Assembly: GCA_945910005.1 (NCBI GenBank) | Contig: OX246749.1 | Coordinates: 30,706,311-30,770,310, forward strand | Origin: Isoperla grammatica | Taxonomy: Eukaryota > Arthropoda > Insecta > Plecoptera > Perlodidae | Length of the DNA stretch: 64,000 bases | Direction of reading: 5' to 3' | Shown here: in pieces, positions 11,716-23,061 of the stretch | How the letters are laid out: every line of letters starts with the position of its first letter | Position numbering within the stretch: the stretch's first letter is position 1 | Notes under the pieces: generated by a model | Told to the model about the DNA's origin: nothing | Seen by the model: the letters and a program-made list of their open reading frames with translations, nothing else | Databases searched by the model: none | Translations under genes and position numbers: made by a program

Positions 11716-12452
11716 TATAGGACTCGGGTTAGCAATGAACGCTAGTGCGTGGACGATAGTACAGATCAGTGACGCCTACATCAGTCAACATTCTGCTACT
11801 ACTCGACTAGCGTATGTTGACTGTTAGCCAATCTAACGGTTTAGCCGCACCGCTTAGCCGGTTCCCATACGAACACCGAAGTGAAGCAATCTCGGGCTAG
11901 ACCAGGAAGTGGATTGGTGACCACTCTCTTCTGAAACACTAGTTATACCGTTGGTTAGAGCAGATTGGAGGGTTCGAAAGCTTTGTTCTTCTCGTCAACT
12001 GCTCGGCAGTCCGGGTTAGTGGAGGAACCTATATGACTGGTCAAAGCTACACCGTTCTTTCGGATGGGACGTAACGCCGATGGTTTCCTTGGTACTTTTC
12101 GACAGGAGTAGGCTACGTGCCGGTACAACGTTTCCCCTCCTGCCTTCCTCATTTTCATTCATCAACCATTAGGCTAAAGAGGGCATTGTGTCTTACACTG
12201 GCCTTAATTACCATAAAGTAAAGTTGACTGTACAAGGCAGAAGATATATAACTGCTGGCATTGCGCCTCTACACTACAATACACACTCAACGCCCACAGT
12301 GAATTTACATTCATTTAATGTCCATTATACCTATCCTTACATTTTTAATTATATCATATCGTTATTGTCACAATATGGATTTAATACATTGTTTAAAGAG
12401 CGTTATGAACTGTAGCTATATATTTTATATTTATATATATATTTTTTTGGGC
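11716..12452. other. No gene; possible MITE relics
   Basis: A segment ending CTACACTACAATACACACTC (12272-12291) matches the right end of the MITEs at 21372 and 23062. CTACTACTCGACTAGCGTAT near 11797 matches their interior. Nothing else recognised. Confidence 0.35.
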
Positions 12453-12645
12453 GACTCGTTGGTCCAGTGGTCAGCATTCCTGCTTCCAATGCAGAAGGTC
12501 TCGGGTTCAAGTCCCGCTTCAGGCAGAAGTTTTTTAACTTCTTATGTGGATTCAATTTCATTACTTTTTGGCTTAGGAATAAATAAATGGTGACTTTGAA
12601 GCCGTCCTAGCAACGAAGCACTCAATAAATTCAAGGTTGTTCTGA
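12453..12645 (+). mobile_element. SINE copy 2, head and body only
   Basis: It has the same tRNA-like head as copy 1 (TTGGTCCAGTGGTCAGCATT, GGTTCAAGTCC) and the body to CACTCAATAAATTCAAGG. It then stops at GTTGTTCTGAAGG, where sequence of the neighbouring LINE begins. The 3' half of the SINE family is missing. Confidence 0.8.
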
Positions 12646-12748
12646 AGGAAATAAAACTGCTTTTATACTTGACGAAGTAAACGCAACATTCATACATAAT
12701 GATAATGAAAATGAAGACATTATATTTAGTAAGGGGTTTGGGCTTAAA

Positions 12749-13400
12749 TTGATACACGCTAACATTCGAAGTATAAATAAACATTTTGATGAATTCTTAG
12801 TCGTAATTAACGAATCAAAAACCGAATTTAATATGATTATATTAACTGAAACACAACTCAAGGAAGTACATACACACCAATACGAAATGAATGGCTACAC
12901 TGCATATCATTTTACTAACAAACTCACTAGCCACGATGGAATCTCAATATTTATTAGGAATGAACAATACAGCAAGTTGCAAGTTAAAACAAACAAAATA
13001 ATAAGCCAAGGAAATTGTGTACAAATTGAAATTGAACAAAACCAGGAATCATTCTCTGTACTTGCAATATATAGATCTCCCTCCAGCAACGTAAATCTAT
13101 TTATAAATCAATTACAATTATCACTCCCTGAACTAAAGAGTAAACACAACCTAATAATTGGTGACATTAACATTAACATATCTGACGAACCTTCGCATGA
13201 ACACCATCTAACAAGTGATTACCTAACACATTATATTCAAATGGATTTCTACCGCTAATCAAGGATAGTACAAGAGTGGACGAAAACTCTCGGTCTTGCA
13301 TAGATCACATATTTCTCAAATCTTAAAGTGTATCCCAGTTCCAAACAGGCATTCTGCACACGGAAATAACTGATCATTATCCCGTAATAATTGGAATGGA
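12749..13400 (+). pseudogene. LINE APE endonuclease domain, frameshifted
   Basis: The open part (12749-13258) has the endonuclease blocks HANIRSINKHF, IILTETQLKE, LAIYRSPSSN and LIIGDININIS. After a frameshift near 13258 the domain continues as SRSCIDHIFLK and ITDHYPVIIG, the usual D-H and SDH region. This enzyme nicks target DNA to prime reverse transcription. The family identity is clear; the activity is lost. Confidence 0.8.
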
Positions 13401-13444
13401 AAATAAAAATATAATAGAGTACAACCTTAGTAAAAAAAAACGAC

Positions 13445-15649
13445 TGTAACAAACTTATTAATAAAATCGACTACAATAAACTACAAGAATCCATTTCAAA
13501 AGAAGGGTGGGAATCGGTCACTAACACAGATAATATCGATATTGCTGCAAATAATTTCATTCACAAATTAGGGGAATACATTTCAAATGCTAGGAAACGT
13601 AAATTAACAAAAATTAATAACAAAAACAAAAAACTGAAGCCATGGATAACCCAAGGGTTAATCACGGCTATCAGGAAAAGAGATATGCTAAGTAAAAAAG
13701 TCTCATTACACCCAGAAAATATTGAGCTTAAATCGACATACCGAAAATACCGAAACTACATAAACAAGTTAATACACATAGTAAAAAATTACTACTACAA
13801 ACTAAAAATAATAGACACAGGAAAAGACATAAAGAAGGTATGGGATGTTATTAATGACGCAACTGGTAAGCAAAACTCCCAAACAAATAGAGAAATAGAG
13901 AAAATTAAAGTTTTAGATAATGTGATAGTAACTAAAGACAACCCAAATAATGTAGCGGAATCATTCCTGCAATACTTTAGCAACGTAGGGAAAGAAATGG
14001 CCCATACTATCATTAGCAAACCCATAATCCCCGATAACATTAGAGATTTTTCTATTAAGCAACAACCAAATTCAATATTTCTGACACTCACAAGCGACGC
14101 AGAAATTGCCAATTACATTGACGGATTGAAAACGAATTCGGCTCCAGGGATTGACCTTATAACAACCAAAACAATTAAGCTAATACAACCACATATAATA
14201 AAGCCACTTAAATACATAATTAATCTAAGCCTCTCAACTGGTACTTTCCCAAATACATTTAAAAAGGCAATAATAATCCCTGTGTACAAAAAAGGAGACA
14301 AAACACAAATAAGCAGTTACAGGCCTATATCTCTTTTAAGCAATTTAAGCTAAATTCATGAAAAATGCATTAAAAAGAGACTGTATGATTTTTTAGAAGA
14401 AAACAAATGTTTATCAAGCAATCAGTTTGGTTTCAGAAATAATCTTAGTACCCAGGATGCAATACACACCCTCACGCAATCCATTAGTAACAGCCTAGAC
14501 CACAACACAAAAATCTATTGCCGTATTTCTTGACCTAGCTAAAGCATTCGATACAGTTTCACACACTAAGCTACTCAACAAATTAGAACAATACGACATT
14601 ATAGGAGTTGCCTTTCAATTAATAACAAACTACCTCAAAGATAGAAAACAATATGTACGAATAGGAAACAGCTTCAGTAATTCTAGAACAATTGAATACG
14701 GTGTCCCACAAGGAACAGTATTAGGTCCACTTCTGTTCTCGGTCTTCATTAATGATTTATGTAATGCCAACCTAAAATGTAAAATCGTATCATTTGCGGA
14801 TGACACAGTACTTATTTTTTCTAGTAGTAGTTGGGCCTTAACTCATAAAATCGCTGAGGAAGAAAGTAGAAAAATAAAAAAGTGGCTGAGTTATAATTTG
14901 CTCACACTAAATGAGGACAAAACATATTATGTTGCTTTCTCACCCACTATAGTTGGCCTGCCAACGGAACTCAACAATCTGTCTCTCCAATTCAAATGAA
15001 TGTCCATGCACTGACATAAAAAACGTATCAGAAATGCAATACCTCGGTGTAACAATTGATCAGCACATGAAATGGAACCGCCACATTAACATCATAAGGA
15101 AAAAGCTGCGGAACACTCTTTACAAATTTTATAATTTAAGAAATTTTCTTAACAAAGCTACCTTGAAAACTTTGTATTATGCTCTAGCGCAATCAATAAT
15201 CCAATATGGCATTTTAAACTGGGGAGGAACTTATAACAAACATCTCGAAACGCTAATTATAACACAAAAACACATACTTAAGGTGATTCTAAAAAAAACA
15301 CAGGCTCCATCCGACTGTATTAGTTTATAAAGAAAGTGGAATTCTCAGCATTCGTAAACTATATCTTCAAGTTCTCCTTACGTATGTTCATAAAAATAAT
15401 AACCAGTTCAACAGAGTTAATCACAAGTCAATGACTAGAAATCAAACAAAAGGTAATCTCGAAGTACCCAGATTGACAAAAACCTTGGCCCAAAAGCAAG
15501 CGATGTTTCTTGGACCAAAAGTTTACAACATAGTTCCAATGGAGATTAGAAAACGAAAGAGAGTCAGTTCATTTAACTTTCTCATCAAACAATGGCTACA
15601 AGAAATGTCAACAGACCAAAGTGAAGAATTAGTCAATGTGATCCAGTAA
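13445..15649 (+). pseudogene. LINE reverse transcriptase, several breaks
   Basis: Pieces in order: a lysine-rich linker, then TNSAPGIDLITTKTIK, VYKKGDKTQISSYRPISLL, a stop near 14350, QFGFRNNLSTQDAI, a frameshift near 14515, FLDLAKAFDTVSH (motif A), YGVPQGTVLGPLLFSVF (motif B), SFADDTVLIFSSS (motif C). A further frameshift near 14990 leads to YLGVTIDQHMKWNRHI and the C-terminal region, where another shift near 15325 leads to 15431-15649. The domain order and motifs place it in the CR1/Jockey group. Confidence 0.85.
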
Positions 15650-15720
15650 CCCCAGTCCACTGTATATACAATTTATATATAGTTAATAAAATTATATTCA
15701 TTTTATATGAATACAAGTTT

Positions 15721-16375
15721 TAATTATTAATTGTGTTATTATTGATAGACTGTGAGTATTTTATTCTAGCTTTATAATATTTGTATTTGTTTTCTATTTA
15801 TTCGAACAATGTATAATATACTTAGTAGCATAATTATGTTTTAACTTTTTTCTCCCTGTTCCAGTTATATTGATTTTGTTTTTAGTCTTTGTGCTTCAGG
15901 GCCTTTCAATAAGTCTACCCATCATAGATATGGTGCGTTACTCCGTCAAGTGTAAGATATTTATTTCCTCTAAAAAAAAAAAAAATGGAGTCTGCCTGTT
16001 TAAGTGCATGGTGGGCGGAGTCGAGATGTTAGCTGACTCCACCGCTGTAGGGGAAATGAGGGAAAGTATGCATGTACGACAATGATGACAACTCGCAGGC
16101 TTCATTACTATCTTTGTGTAAACACTAATCGCGCGCTGTGCACGCAACATAATTCACACATCCCATTAGAATTAGTCCACTTTTGGAAGATACGCGTGTA
16201 TGAACCCAAACCATCACTGCAAAATATGTAAACATCAAGTATGCGTAATAAATGATACGTCACGGCCAGGTGGCTACAATAATGAAGTTAGCTGCAATGA
16301 TGAATGAACTTGTTTACAATATGCATCATTACTATACTATGTAGTAGTATCACATAAAACACTATTTTAGCACCG
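15721..16375. other. No recognisable gene
   Basis: AT-rich sequence with a 13-base A run near 15976. Overlapping short frames on both strands (15870-16150) have no recognised features. Confidence 0.45.
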
Positions 16376-16530
16376 ATAGAGGTGGCTCAGCGTTGACACA
16401 CGAGGCTCTAATTCAGAAGGTCCCGGTTCGATTACAATCATCTGCAATCCTGACTGAAGGTTTTTTCCGAGGGTTTCCTCAGTCGAGGAGGCGAATGCGG
16501 ATGGGATTGTGTCCAAGAAACATCACCGGA
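16376..16530 (+). mobile_element. Second tRNA-derived SINE family, fragment
   Basis: A tRNA-like head with an A-box-like GGTGGCTCAGCGTTGACA and a B box GGTTCGATTAC is followed by GGTTTTTTCCGAGGGTTTCC. That phrase resembles the post-tRNA segment of many arthropod SINEs (recalled, not searched). Only one copy is present in the window and its end is approximate. Confidence 0.45.
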
Positions 16531-17022
16531 CATTCCTTCCCAACTATTCAAACACGTCGTAACACGGTAACACACCTTTTTCTCGGAAGATATGCCAAAT
16601 CCTCATTGTCCGTCCACTGGTTTCAACCAACGTTTGTTTTCAGAACACATTGCTGCTCGCTATAGTCTCATTGCATATGGATATCCCCTATAATTACCCG
16701 TCTATTGTTCTCGACTTTGTGTTTTGCTATCATATTTCAACATGTTTCCTGCCCTGTCATCAAAAGTGATGCCTGTTTCATGGCATTAATTCAAAGTTCG
16801 AATCTATTTATTTGGATCAATTTTTTGAGCTCCGTTTGCATCATTCGTACAGGAAGTATGTCCACCTTGCCTGTGAAACTCCCGATTTCGGTTTATTAAC
16901 ATTACTTTAAAATGTGTTAAAATTGCTCCAAATGGAAATCAAAATATATCATCTTATAGAGAAGTAAATGATCTTTCTTTTAAGAATGTTGCTTTATTCC
17001 AATCAATATTTTCTTTTTTTAG
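16531..17022. other. No recognisable gene
   Basis: AT-rich sequence leading into a candidate splice acceptor at 17021-17022. Nothing else seen. Confidence 0.4.
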
Positions 17023-17238
17023 GTGATCATAATTATCTTTTGTACTATGATGTTGCTGGACACCTTTCTCACCTAATAAAGAACATCTGCAAAACGGAAT
17101 TACTTAATGTTATAAAAAAACTCATTCATAATCAAGCGCATTCGATTCTGTGTAAGATGAAATATATTGATGTTCTTTTGGGACAGTTTAAAACCATTTT
17201 AAGCAATTTAAACCGACCAACATTGGGTGTTCCCCAAG
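17023..17238 (+). CDS. Orphan internal exon candidate (72 codons, phase 1-1)
   Basis: A strong acceptor (TTTTCTTTTTTTAG) and a strong donor (CCCCAAG before GTAGGT) enclose 216 bp with one frame open throughout. It encodes DHNYLLYYDVAGHLSHLIKN, a lysine-rich middle, and ends NRPTLGVPQ. Both junctions are phase 1, so the exon is symmetrical. The GVPQG at the donor recalls a reverse-transcriptase motif but the neighbouring residues do not, so a retroelement origin is unproven. No partner exon is certain. The plus-strand exon candidate at 22136 has a compatible phase. Confidence 0.3.
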
Positions 17239-17651
17239 GTAGGTGGAAAAATCAAACAGCAAAAAAAGAATTGTCCTAGTTTGTTTGATATCTTAGCAAA
17301 AGCATATAGAAAATAACGCCCCCCCCCCCCCCCCACCAAAAAAAAATATGAAACATTTAATAGTTAAGACTTACTTTTCTCAACAATTGTATCCTACACC
17401 AAAGTGCTGTTGTTCCGTGGTCCTGTAACACTTTTCGGGCTGTGGATAAGGTTAGTGATTATGACTCCAACGTGTCCAAACTCTCATATTTCCCTGCAAA
17501 CACGTTCGTCTTTTATTGACAGCTAAAATATGACCATACATTCCCAAAGATGTTGAAACTTAATTAACTACTATAGGTGGTCTTCAACATGGCCGGTGTG
17601 AAGTCACGTGAATATTCCCTATATTTGAAACCCAACCTTCTCCTAACACTC
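17239..17651. other. No recognisable gene; poly(C) tract
   Basis: Contains a C run of about 17 at 17318-17334 and A-rich sequence. It is the likely 3' flank of the fucosyltransferase gene, which is read leftwards. Confidence 0.4.
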
Positions 17652-18813
17652 CTAGAATTCTCCACTAAAATGCTCCCGTGGAGTCCAGCAGACTCCAGGA
17701 TAGTTCCACCAGACGTTCATATCAGCATAAACCTTGTTTGGTTCTTCAGGGTCATGAAGTTTCTCGCATATATCGCACCATATGTCGTTACCGGTTATTC
17801 TGTAAAAATCCTTCCACCAAAAGTATTTCTGGTACTCCTTAGGATGTTCAGCCAGATAATTAAGATACCGTGCAAGTTCTTTGGGACTTGCAAAGTCCTT
17901 GACGTCAATGTACGACAAGGGCGGGGCGTAAGTCTTATAGTCGGCTCCACCGTACACAACCGGTACAATGTAACGATCCAATGCTCTTTGAAATTTCTCG
18001 GTAACGTAATCGTGACACAAAGAGTTCTCGAACGCGAGGTAGAATCTATAGGTAGTGTCCAGCATGACGTCACAAGAATTATCTTCACGAGGGCAGCTGA
18101 GACGTCTTCCTTTACCGTATATGTCCACCGAGATATACTTGGCCAGGTCGTTCACATAAAGGTCTCGTTTGTTTTGAGGGTTGGTATTTGAGACGAACCA
18201 GACTACCATCTTGGATTTATTTGAAAAGGATTCTGGGACGTGTATCTCACTCAGGTTTGTAGGCTCACGCCAAACTTCCAAATGTCTTCCAGAATTGGTT
18301 GGTTTAGAAGGTCTTGCAACTTGAATGTGAGGCCAGTAGACATCTGAATCTCTTCTGTAAGTGGCTGTCCAGTTGAAGAAGTTCTTGAGATTGTAGAAGT
18401 ATGGCCTCATGATCGGAGATTCTTGGAGTAGGAATATGTACCTTTGCTGAGGACTTCGAACTAATGGTAAATAGCGTATCGAAAATATATCTGTATCAAT
18501 ACCGTGGAAAACCAGGGCGTCGTATTTATCGTGTGGCAAGTCGGGCTCCGAATCCAGACGATCCCATATTTCACAGTTCTTCACCTTGCATGCGGAAAAG
18601 CCCTTGGAACCAAGAGGTAAACCAAAGTGCTTCGCGTAAAAGTAATCATTCCAGAGCAAAATTGTTTTTGCGCTCTCGTCTCTCAACATCGTCGCAAGTA
18701 GAGATGTGTCTGTCGTTGTCGTGTTCCTTCGAATGAGGAGGATGATGACAATGACGACAATGACGACGCCGTAAACATAAAACCTATTCTTGAGTCCCTT
18801 GCGGAAACACACT
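17652..18813 (-). CDS. GT10 alpha-1,3-fucosyltransferase, large 3' exon
   Basis: Golgi type II enzyme that moves fucose from GDP-fucose to N-acetylglucosamine-containing glycans. The frame stays open to 18827, but the extra codons lack an ATG and contain an acceptor (GATACATTTCAG), so the start lies in an unseen upstream exon. Counting from 18827, there is a short basic N-terminus, a membrane anchor at ~17-33 (VYGVVIVVIVIILLI), the N-terminal domain with FLLQESPIM (~132-140, the family's catalytic Glu region) and NWTATYRRDSD (~152-162), then the GDP-fucose half with FYLAFENSLCHDYVTEKF (~262-279) and VPVVYGGADYKTYAPP. At about 390 residues the length fits the family. NWT, NLS and NKS are possible glycosylation sites. 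No frameshifts are seen. The exact acceptor linkage cannot be told from sequence. Confidence 0.93.
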
Positions 18814-20344
18814 CTGAAATGTATCAAACAAGATCATTATTTTTAATTAGATTTTCTATCGATATATTCAAAATGTTTAAGAGAAATACGAATCTCAGCA
18901 AAGATTTCTTGCATTTAACAAAAACTAGGGATTACTATGTTGGTATAAGCAACAAATCTCATTATAAAGAAATGTAAGAATAGAAATGTGTTAGTTATTT
19001 AAAATACTTTGAAACACTACAAGGGAAAAGGGAGGGATGCAAACGTATTCATGGTTCGATAAAGACCATTTCAGAATTGAGTTTCTCTCTAACTTAAAAA
19101 GTGTTTATTTTAATGTACATGTATCGTTTCAATACAACATTATAAACATGTTTGAATAGTAGTGGGTAAGATGGATGTAGCTTTCTTTTAAAATACGCTA
19201 CTATCTAGAAACTGGATGGATACTTATTACAGTAGTAAATAAGTGATTATTTGTACGTCATTCTCAGATGATGTCACAATTTGTAATGGTATTCTTAAGT
19301 GTTGCAGAAGTAGTACTGACATAAAGTAACGTTGCTTAGTCCCATGCATTATCCCAGATGAACAAGCATGTTGATGTAATTTTTTTTACATCAAGATGTT
19401 GTTTTCGAAATTATTAACTTGTCCTAGCTTTGTATTGTTTATATAATATGCAGCATTATGCCAGACAAAATGTCAATATATAAGAATAATGATATACACA
19501 CAAGGTTGTGAAACCTCCTTTTTAACCATAACAGCTCTGCCTACAAGTACAATTAATTTTGAAGAAATTTCGATAATACACTTTTTGTAGTTTGCCATTT
19601 ATATTAAAGTCGTTCTATTGATGAATTCAGTACCCTCGCCTTTTAACGTGCAAGTGTGTAAATGTAAGTATGACACCCTCTTTTCAGGAGGTTTGTCCCT
19701 CTTTCGGCACCAGCTTACCTTAACGTCTGTCTTGAGTACCAAACCCTCATACTGCGGCCTCTGGTTCCAACTAACACTTTCGTAAAAGAAAGATAAAGCT
19801 CATCTACCTCGTCTCAAATTATCTCTTTACATATGTTAGTATAATTATAATTACACATCTATTGTCCTCTTCGTTATTACATATGTATTATAGCATTTGA
19901 ACATGTAAATTATGCTCTCAATCACAAGTGGAGTACGATTCAATGGTATTACCGTACTACAATATTTACCATCTATTTAGTTCATTTCTTCTGGACCATT
20001 TGCCTCAATTGTACTTAAAGGCGGCATACGGCGAAAATAAAAATCGTGGTTGAAAGATTAGTAAACAAATCAATAACTATTAAAAAATTTTGAAAATCAA
20101 ATAAAAGAACATTTAAGAAAATGCGAGCGGTTTGGTTCTTTATCGGCCATTGAGTCGTGACGTCACTTGGCTGGTAAGTGTGACCCAAGTACAGAGAGAA
20201 CCAGGGAAGAACTAGAGTGATTCTAATAGGATGAATTCACGTAATGTGCATGGCGGCCATACTTGAGGCCAGGCCACAATGACATGCGATTGGTAAAGTT
20301 CATTGTAACCATGTTTCAGCTGGCGTTAGGTTGAAATTGAACCG
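18814..20344. other. Intergenic or intronic sequence, no gene seen
   Basis: AT-rich sequence. It could contain the first exon of the fucosyltransferase, but no ATG-plus-donor pattern was convincing. No repeat array was seen. Confidence 0.4.
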
Positions 20345-20624
20345 TTAGCTAATTTTGCAATTTGCTTTTATTACTGAAAAACAATATATAAATAAACTCA
20401 TATATTTCGGACATTCATTTGGTCGTTTTACAATTCCACACATAATCATTTCCGTAATACTTATCGGCAAACAGGCATCAGGTGCACACGCCCAAGTCTT
20501 TTTACTTATGTATGCACCAAAATACAAACAGTAAACCCCGACTATACCATTCCTAATAACACGATTGTATTGTAACTTGACAATGTATACTGCCAATAAA
20601 TTGATTGAATTGAATTGAATCGGC
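20345..20624 (+). mobile_element. Probable retroelement 3' end with (TTGAA)n tail
   Basis: The segment ends GCCAATAAATTGATTGAATTGAATTGAAT, i.e. an AATAAA-like signal followed by short pentamer repeats, which is typical of LINE or SINE 3' ends. A minus-strand frame (20345-20662) contains several cysteines but has no other support as an exon. The SINE tail copy abuts its right side. Confidence 0.35.
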
Positions 20625-20850
20625 CTGGTTGTTTCTGGCATTTGTCCGCACTGTCCAATCACTGATTCATACGTTTTGTATTTGAAATATCGACCTTTGA
20701 TTGGTTATCGTTCACTCGTCAATGGTGTTCGGAGTCTACAGAGTCGGTTTAGTTGCTTTAAATTGAAGTCCCCCACTGAAAATCAGTTTAGTTACTGAGT
20801 GGGTAGACTCTAAATGTGAATTTATTTTAATTTTATTTATTTATAGTGAT
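20625..20850 (+). mobile_element. SINE copy 3, 3' half only
   Basis: It starts at TCGGCCTGGTTG and follows the 3' half of copy 1 (TTGATTGGTTATCGTTCACT, ACTGAGTGGGTAGACTCTAA) to the same TTTATT-rich end. It lacks the tRNA head. Confidence 0.85.
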
Positions 20851-21371
20851 TCTTTGTTAATGTGTTTTTCAGTTGAATGGTAAGTGGCATTAAATACATT
20901 TATTTTGCCAAGAGTGTAGTTAGTCATAGTTATATACCTGGTCATGTTGAATTGAGTAGTCATATCCAGGTGTCACGCAGTAGATTTCTGTAATCACAAA
21001 AACAGTCATCATGATGTAATACATAAAGTAATTTACTTTTAACTAATTATAATAAAACATGCATACATAAATACATAAATACATACATACATAAATGCAT
21101 AAGTACATAAATACATAAATAAACGAATAATTAATTCATGGGTGAATTAAAAGAAAGAAATAATTAGTTATAAAAAAACAGTTTTCAATGGAGGGCTACC
21201 GTAACTATAGAGCGTTGGGGTCGACGCGTTAGCTGCTTTACGCGCGTCGCGCGCGTCGATGTGTTTACAGTAGCGCGACCTTTACTAGCTAGAAACACAA
21301 CCTCCTAATAGTGTCATTGATGTTTGTTTTAAAAATAATGCAACAAATATTATTGACAGCTAAGCTAAACC
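20851..21371. other. No gene; short (CATAAATA)n tract
   Basis: Imperfect ACATAAATACATAAATAC repeats occupy 21057-21125. A CG-rich patch (GCGCGTCGCGCGCGTCG) lies near 21241. No gene was recognised. Confidence 0.5.
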
Positions 21372-21656
21372 GTTGAATGAGTAATATAGGGTACAGGCCA
21401 ACACCGGCAGTTAGTCTACCGCGTCTTACCGTCCAACATACTTTAGTTGGGTAGTAGAGTTCGCCAAGCCAAGCGTACTCAACGACAGCGCTATCGGCTG
21501 TGTTCGCATATCTTCGGCGTAGTAGCCGACCAATCAGGCTCCGTCATCGCGTCGCTTGGCGAACTCCTACTACCCGACTAAAGTATGTTGGGCAGTAAAA
21601 AACGGCAGACAAACTGTCGATGGCGTGGGGCTTCTACCCTACATTACTCACTCAAC
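21372..21656. mobile_element. MITE copy 1 with GTTGAATGAGTAA termini
   Basis: The left end GTTGAATGAGTAATATAGGG is inverted at the right end (CCCTACATTACTCACTCAAC). Long subterminal inverted repeats follow (CAACATACTTTAGTTGGGTA against its complement). No coding capacity. A second copy lies at 23062-23341 with its central segment in the opposite orientation. It sits 58 bp downstream of the 5' splice site of the minus-strand exon at 21720-21774, so it would be intronic. Confidence 0.8.
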
Positions 21657-21719
21657 GCCTAAACTCCTCATAACAGTTAATTTTCTTGCCAACAGAATGC
21701 GTCTAGTGTTACGACTCAC

Positions 21720-21774
21720 CCCCAAGCAGGCTGACTACCAACAGAACAGCGACAAAGTACTTCATGGCGAACAT
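21720..21774 (-). CDS. First coding exon of a secreted-protein gene (signal peptide)
   Basis: ATG at 21774 opens MFAMKYFVAVLLVVSLLG, a textbook signal-peptide core, then a G and the donor GTGAGT (21719-21714), phase 1. A TATA box lies 77-84 bp upstream of the ATG, which leaves room for a short 5' leader. Together these make a compact first exon typical of small secreted peptides. The rest of the gene, to the left, was not identified. The intron holds the MITE at 21372-21656. The mature product is unknown. Confidence 0.55.
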
Positions 21775-21850
21775 TGTTAGGTTGGTAGTATATGTTAGTA
21801 CGGCTATCGAAGGTGAAAGGACACTTTACTGCTTAGCTGAAGGGACGGAG

Positions 21851-21858
21851 TATTTATA
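21851..21858 (-). promoter_or_regulatory. TATA box of the signal-peptide gene
   Basis: Minus-strand TATAAATA, preceded by CTTG and followed by CTCCGTCCC. Transcription would be expected to start about 25-30 bp downstream, near 21826, giving a leader of about 50 nt before the ATG at 21774. Confidence 0.5.
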
Positions 21859-21874
21859 CAAGATCCAGCGGTTA

Positions 21875-22135
21875 CAAAATCATCGCGTGCAAATAGCTTC
21901 TTAATGAAAGATATACTTCTCGGAACATACTTTGATATAGAAGCGGCGATACCTTTGTCGTACTTTGCTGCATTAATCAAATTCTGTGCTAATTGTTTTG
22001 ATAATTAAGGATTTAGGAATGTTGTTGAATGGCTCGCTATTAGAAAGTTATAATATTTTAGATAAATGTGTAATAAGAGTTTAGTGTTGAGCATTTTTTT
22101 CTTTGATACGGATTTTAATTTGCATTTCCATTTAG
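21875..22135. other. No recognisable gene
   Basis: AT-rich interval upstream of the TATA box and up to the next candidate acceptor. Nothing recognised. Confidence 0.4.
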
Positions 22136-22266
22136 AATTTCTGTTTATCGGCAAGGGGTCAATAGACCTCAAAATTCAACACGGAAAATTAGCGAAAATG
22201 CTTCATGATATTGAAAAAGGGATTCCTTGGCGGAATTTGGTTTTATATCAGCTGGATAATGAATAG
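22136..22266 (+). CDS. Orphan terminal-exon candidate
   Basis: Follows a good acceptor (TTGCATTTCCATTTAG) and has one open frame, with FLFIGKGSIDLKIQHGKLAK, then IEKGIPWRNLVLYQLDNE and a stop at 22266. The acceptor is phase 1, compatible with the donor at 17239 on the same strand, but 4.9 kb and a minus-strand gene lie between. No poly(A) signal is close. Low certainty; no family recognised. Confidence 0.25.
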
Positions 22267-22339
22267 AACATGTTTCAAATGTTGTAATTAACACTATTTT
22301 AATTGCTTATTTATTCCTTTTATTTTTTATATGTATTAA

Positions 22340-22353
22340 TGTATTTATGTATG

Positions 22354-22405
<52 letters not shown>

Positions 22406-22470
22406 CATTGTTTCATTCATTCATTCATTAATCATTGATTCATTCATTCATTCATTCATTCGTTCACTTA
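22340..22470. repeat. (ATTG)n and (ATTC)n tetranucleotide tract
   Basis: GATT repeated about 13 times from near 22357, then CATT repeats to about 22452, then a T run. Confidence 0.9.
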
Positions 22471-22992
22471 TTTTTTTTTTTAATTTATTTATCTACCTAT
22501 AAAACAGATACATCTGTTGGTAAATATCTAACTGTGCAAATGCCAAATACACATTAAACCGAGTCAAGCCACATCACCACATCACCACATCACTACGACG
22601 TCCTCTCGAAGCACACGCTAGCTATACAACGGTAATCTCGATAATTTGTTTTATTTAATTATTTATTTTTTAAATGTTGATGAGAAAACACGAAAACAAT
22701 CAAAAATCTCGGTTTTAATTCTTTTATTCAAAGGAAACTCCGTGCAGGATATAGTCTAGGCCTATATCTCTCCCAATCTCTAACAAAGGTCTGTTGTCTG
22801 TTGCAAAACATACGTCATACATATTATTATAATAAAAATATAAGTATCGACCGTCAATCTGTTTAGCGCCATATTGTTCTCAATTGAATAACCTGATGCA
22901 AGTGCCTAGGCCCAAGTTAGATACTCAAAGCAAGGTAGTTTAGTTCAGACAATATGATGCATTTCTTTAGGGTTCATACCGGAGTAAATACC

Positions 22993-23034
22993 ATGGTGGG
23001 TGCTACTCTCTTCTTTTGGCTGGCGGCTGTGCTG
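22993..23034 (+). CDS. Candidate first coding exon (signal-peptide-like)
   Basis: ATG at 22993 opens MVGATLFFWLAAVL, a hydrophobic leader, ending exactly at a GTGAGT donor (23035-23040) in phase 0. An earlier in-frame ATG pair at about 22954 would extend it (MMHFFRVHTGVNT). No TATA box is at the expected distance. A MITE copy begins 27 bp after the exon. Downstream exons were not identified, and the 92-bp satellite follows. Plausible but unproven. Confidence 0.35.
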
Positions 23035-23061
23035 GTGAGTTATTAACTTGTTACTATTATT

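Larger units (their letters stand above)
12646..15720 (+). mobile_element. Decayed CR1/Jockey-group LINE, 5'-truncated
   Basis: Remnant of an APE-type non-LTR retrotransposon: endonuclease, then reverse transcriptase, then a C-terminal region and an AT-rich 3' end. ORF1 is absent. The reading frame is broken repeatedly by frameshifts and stops, so it cannot move by itself. It joins the SINE copy at its left edge. The 3' terminus is approximate. Confidence 0.85.

Noticed and set aside
17023..17238. Reverse-transcriptase fragment because of GVPQG
   Set aside because: The residues around it do not match motif B neighbours and no other polymerase blocks are near, so I kept it as an exon candidate only.
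20345..20662. Cysteine-containing minus-strand frame as the second exon of the signal-peptide gene
   Set aside because: It overlaps what looks like a plus-strand retroelement tail, its acceptor would lie in that tail, and phase continuity could not be shown.
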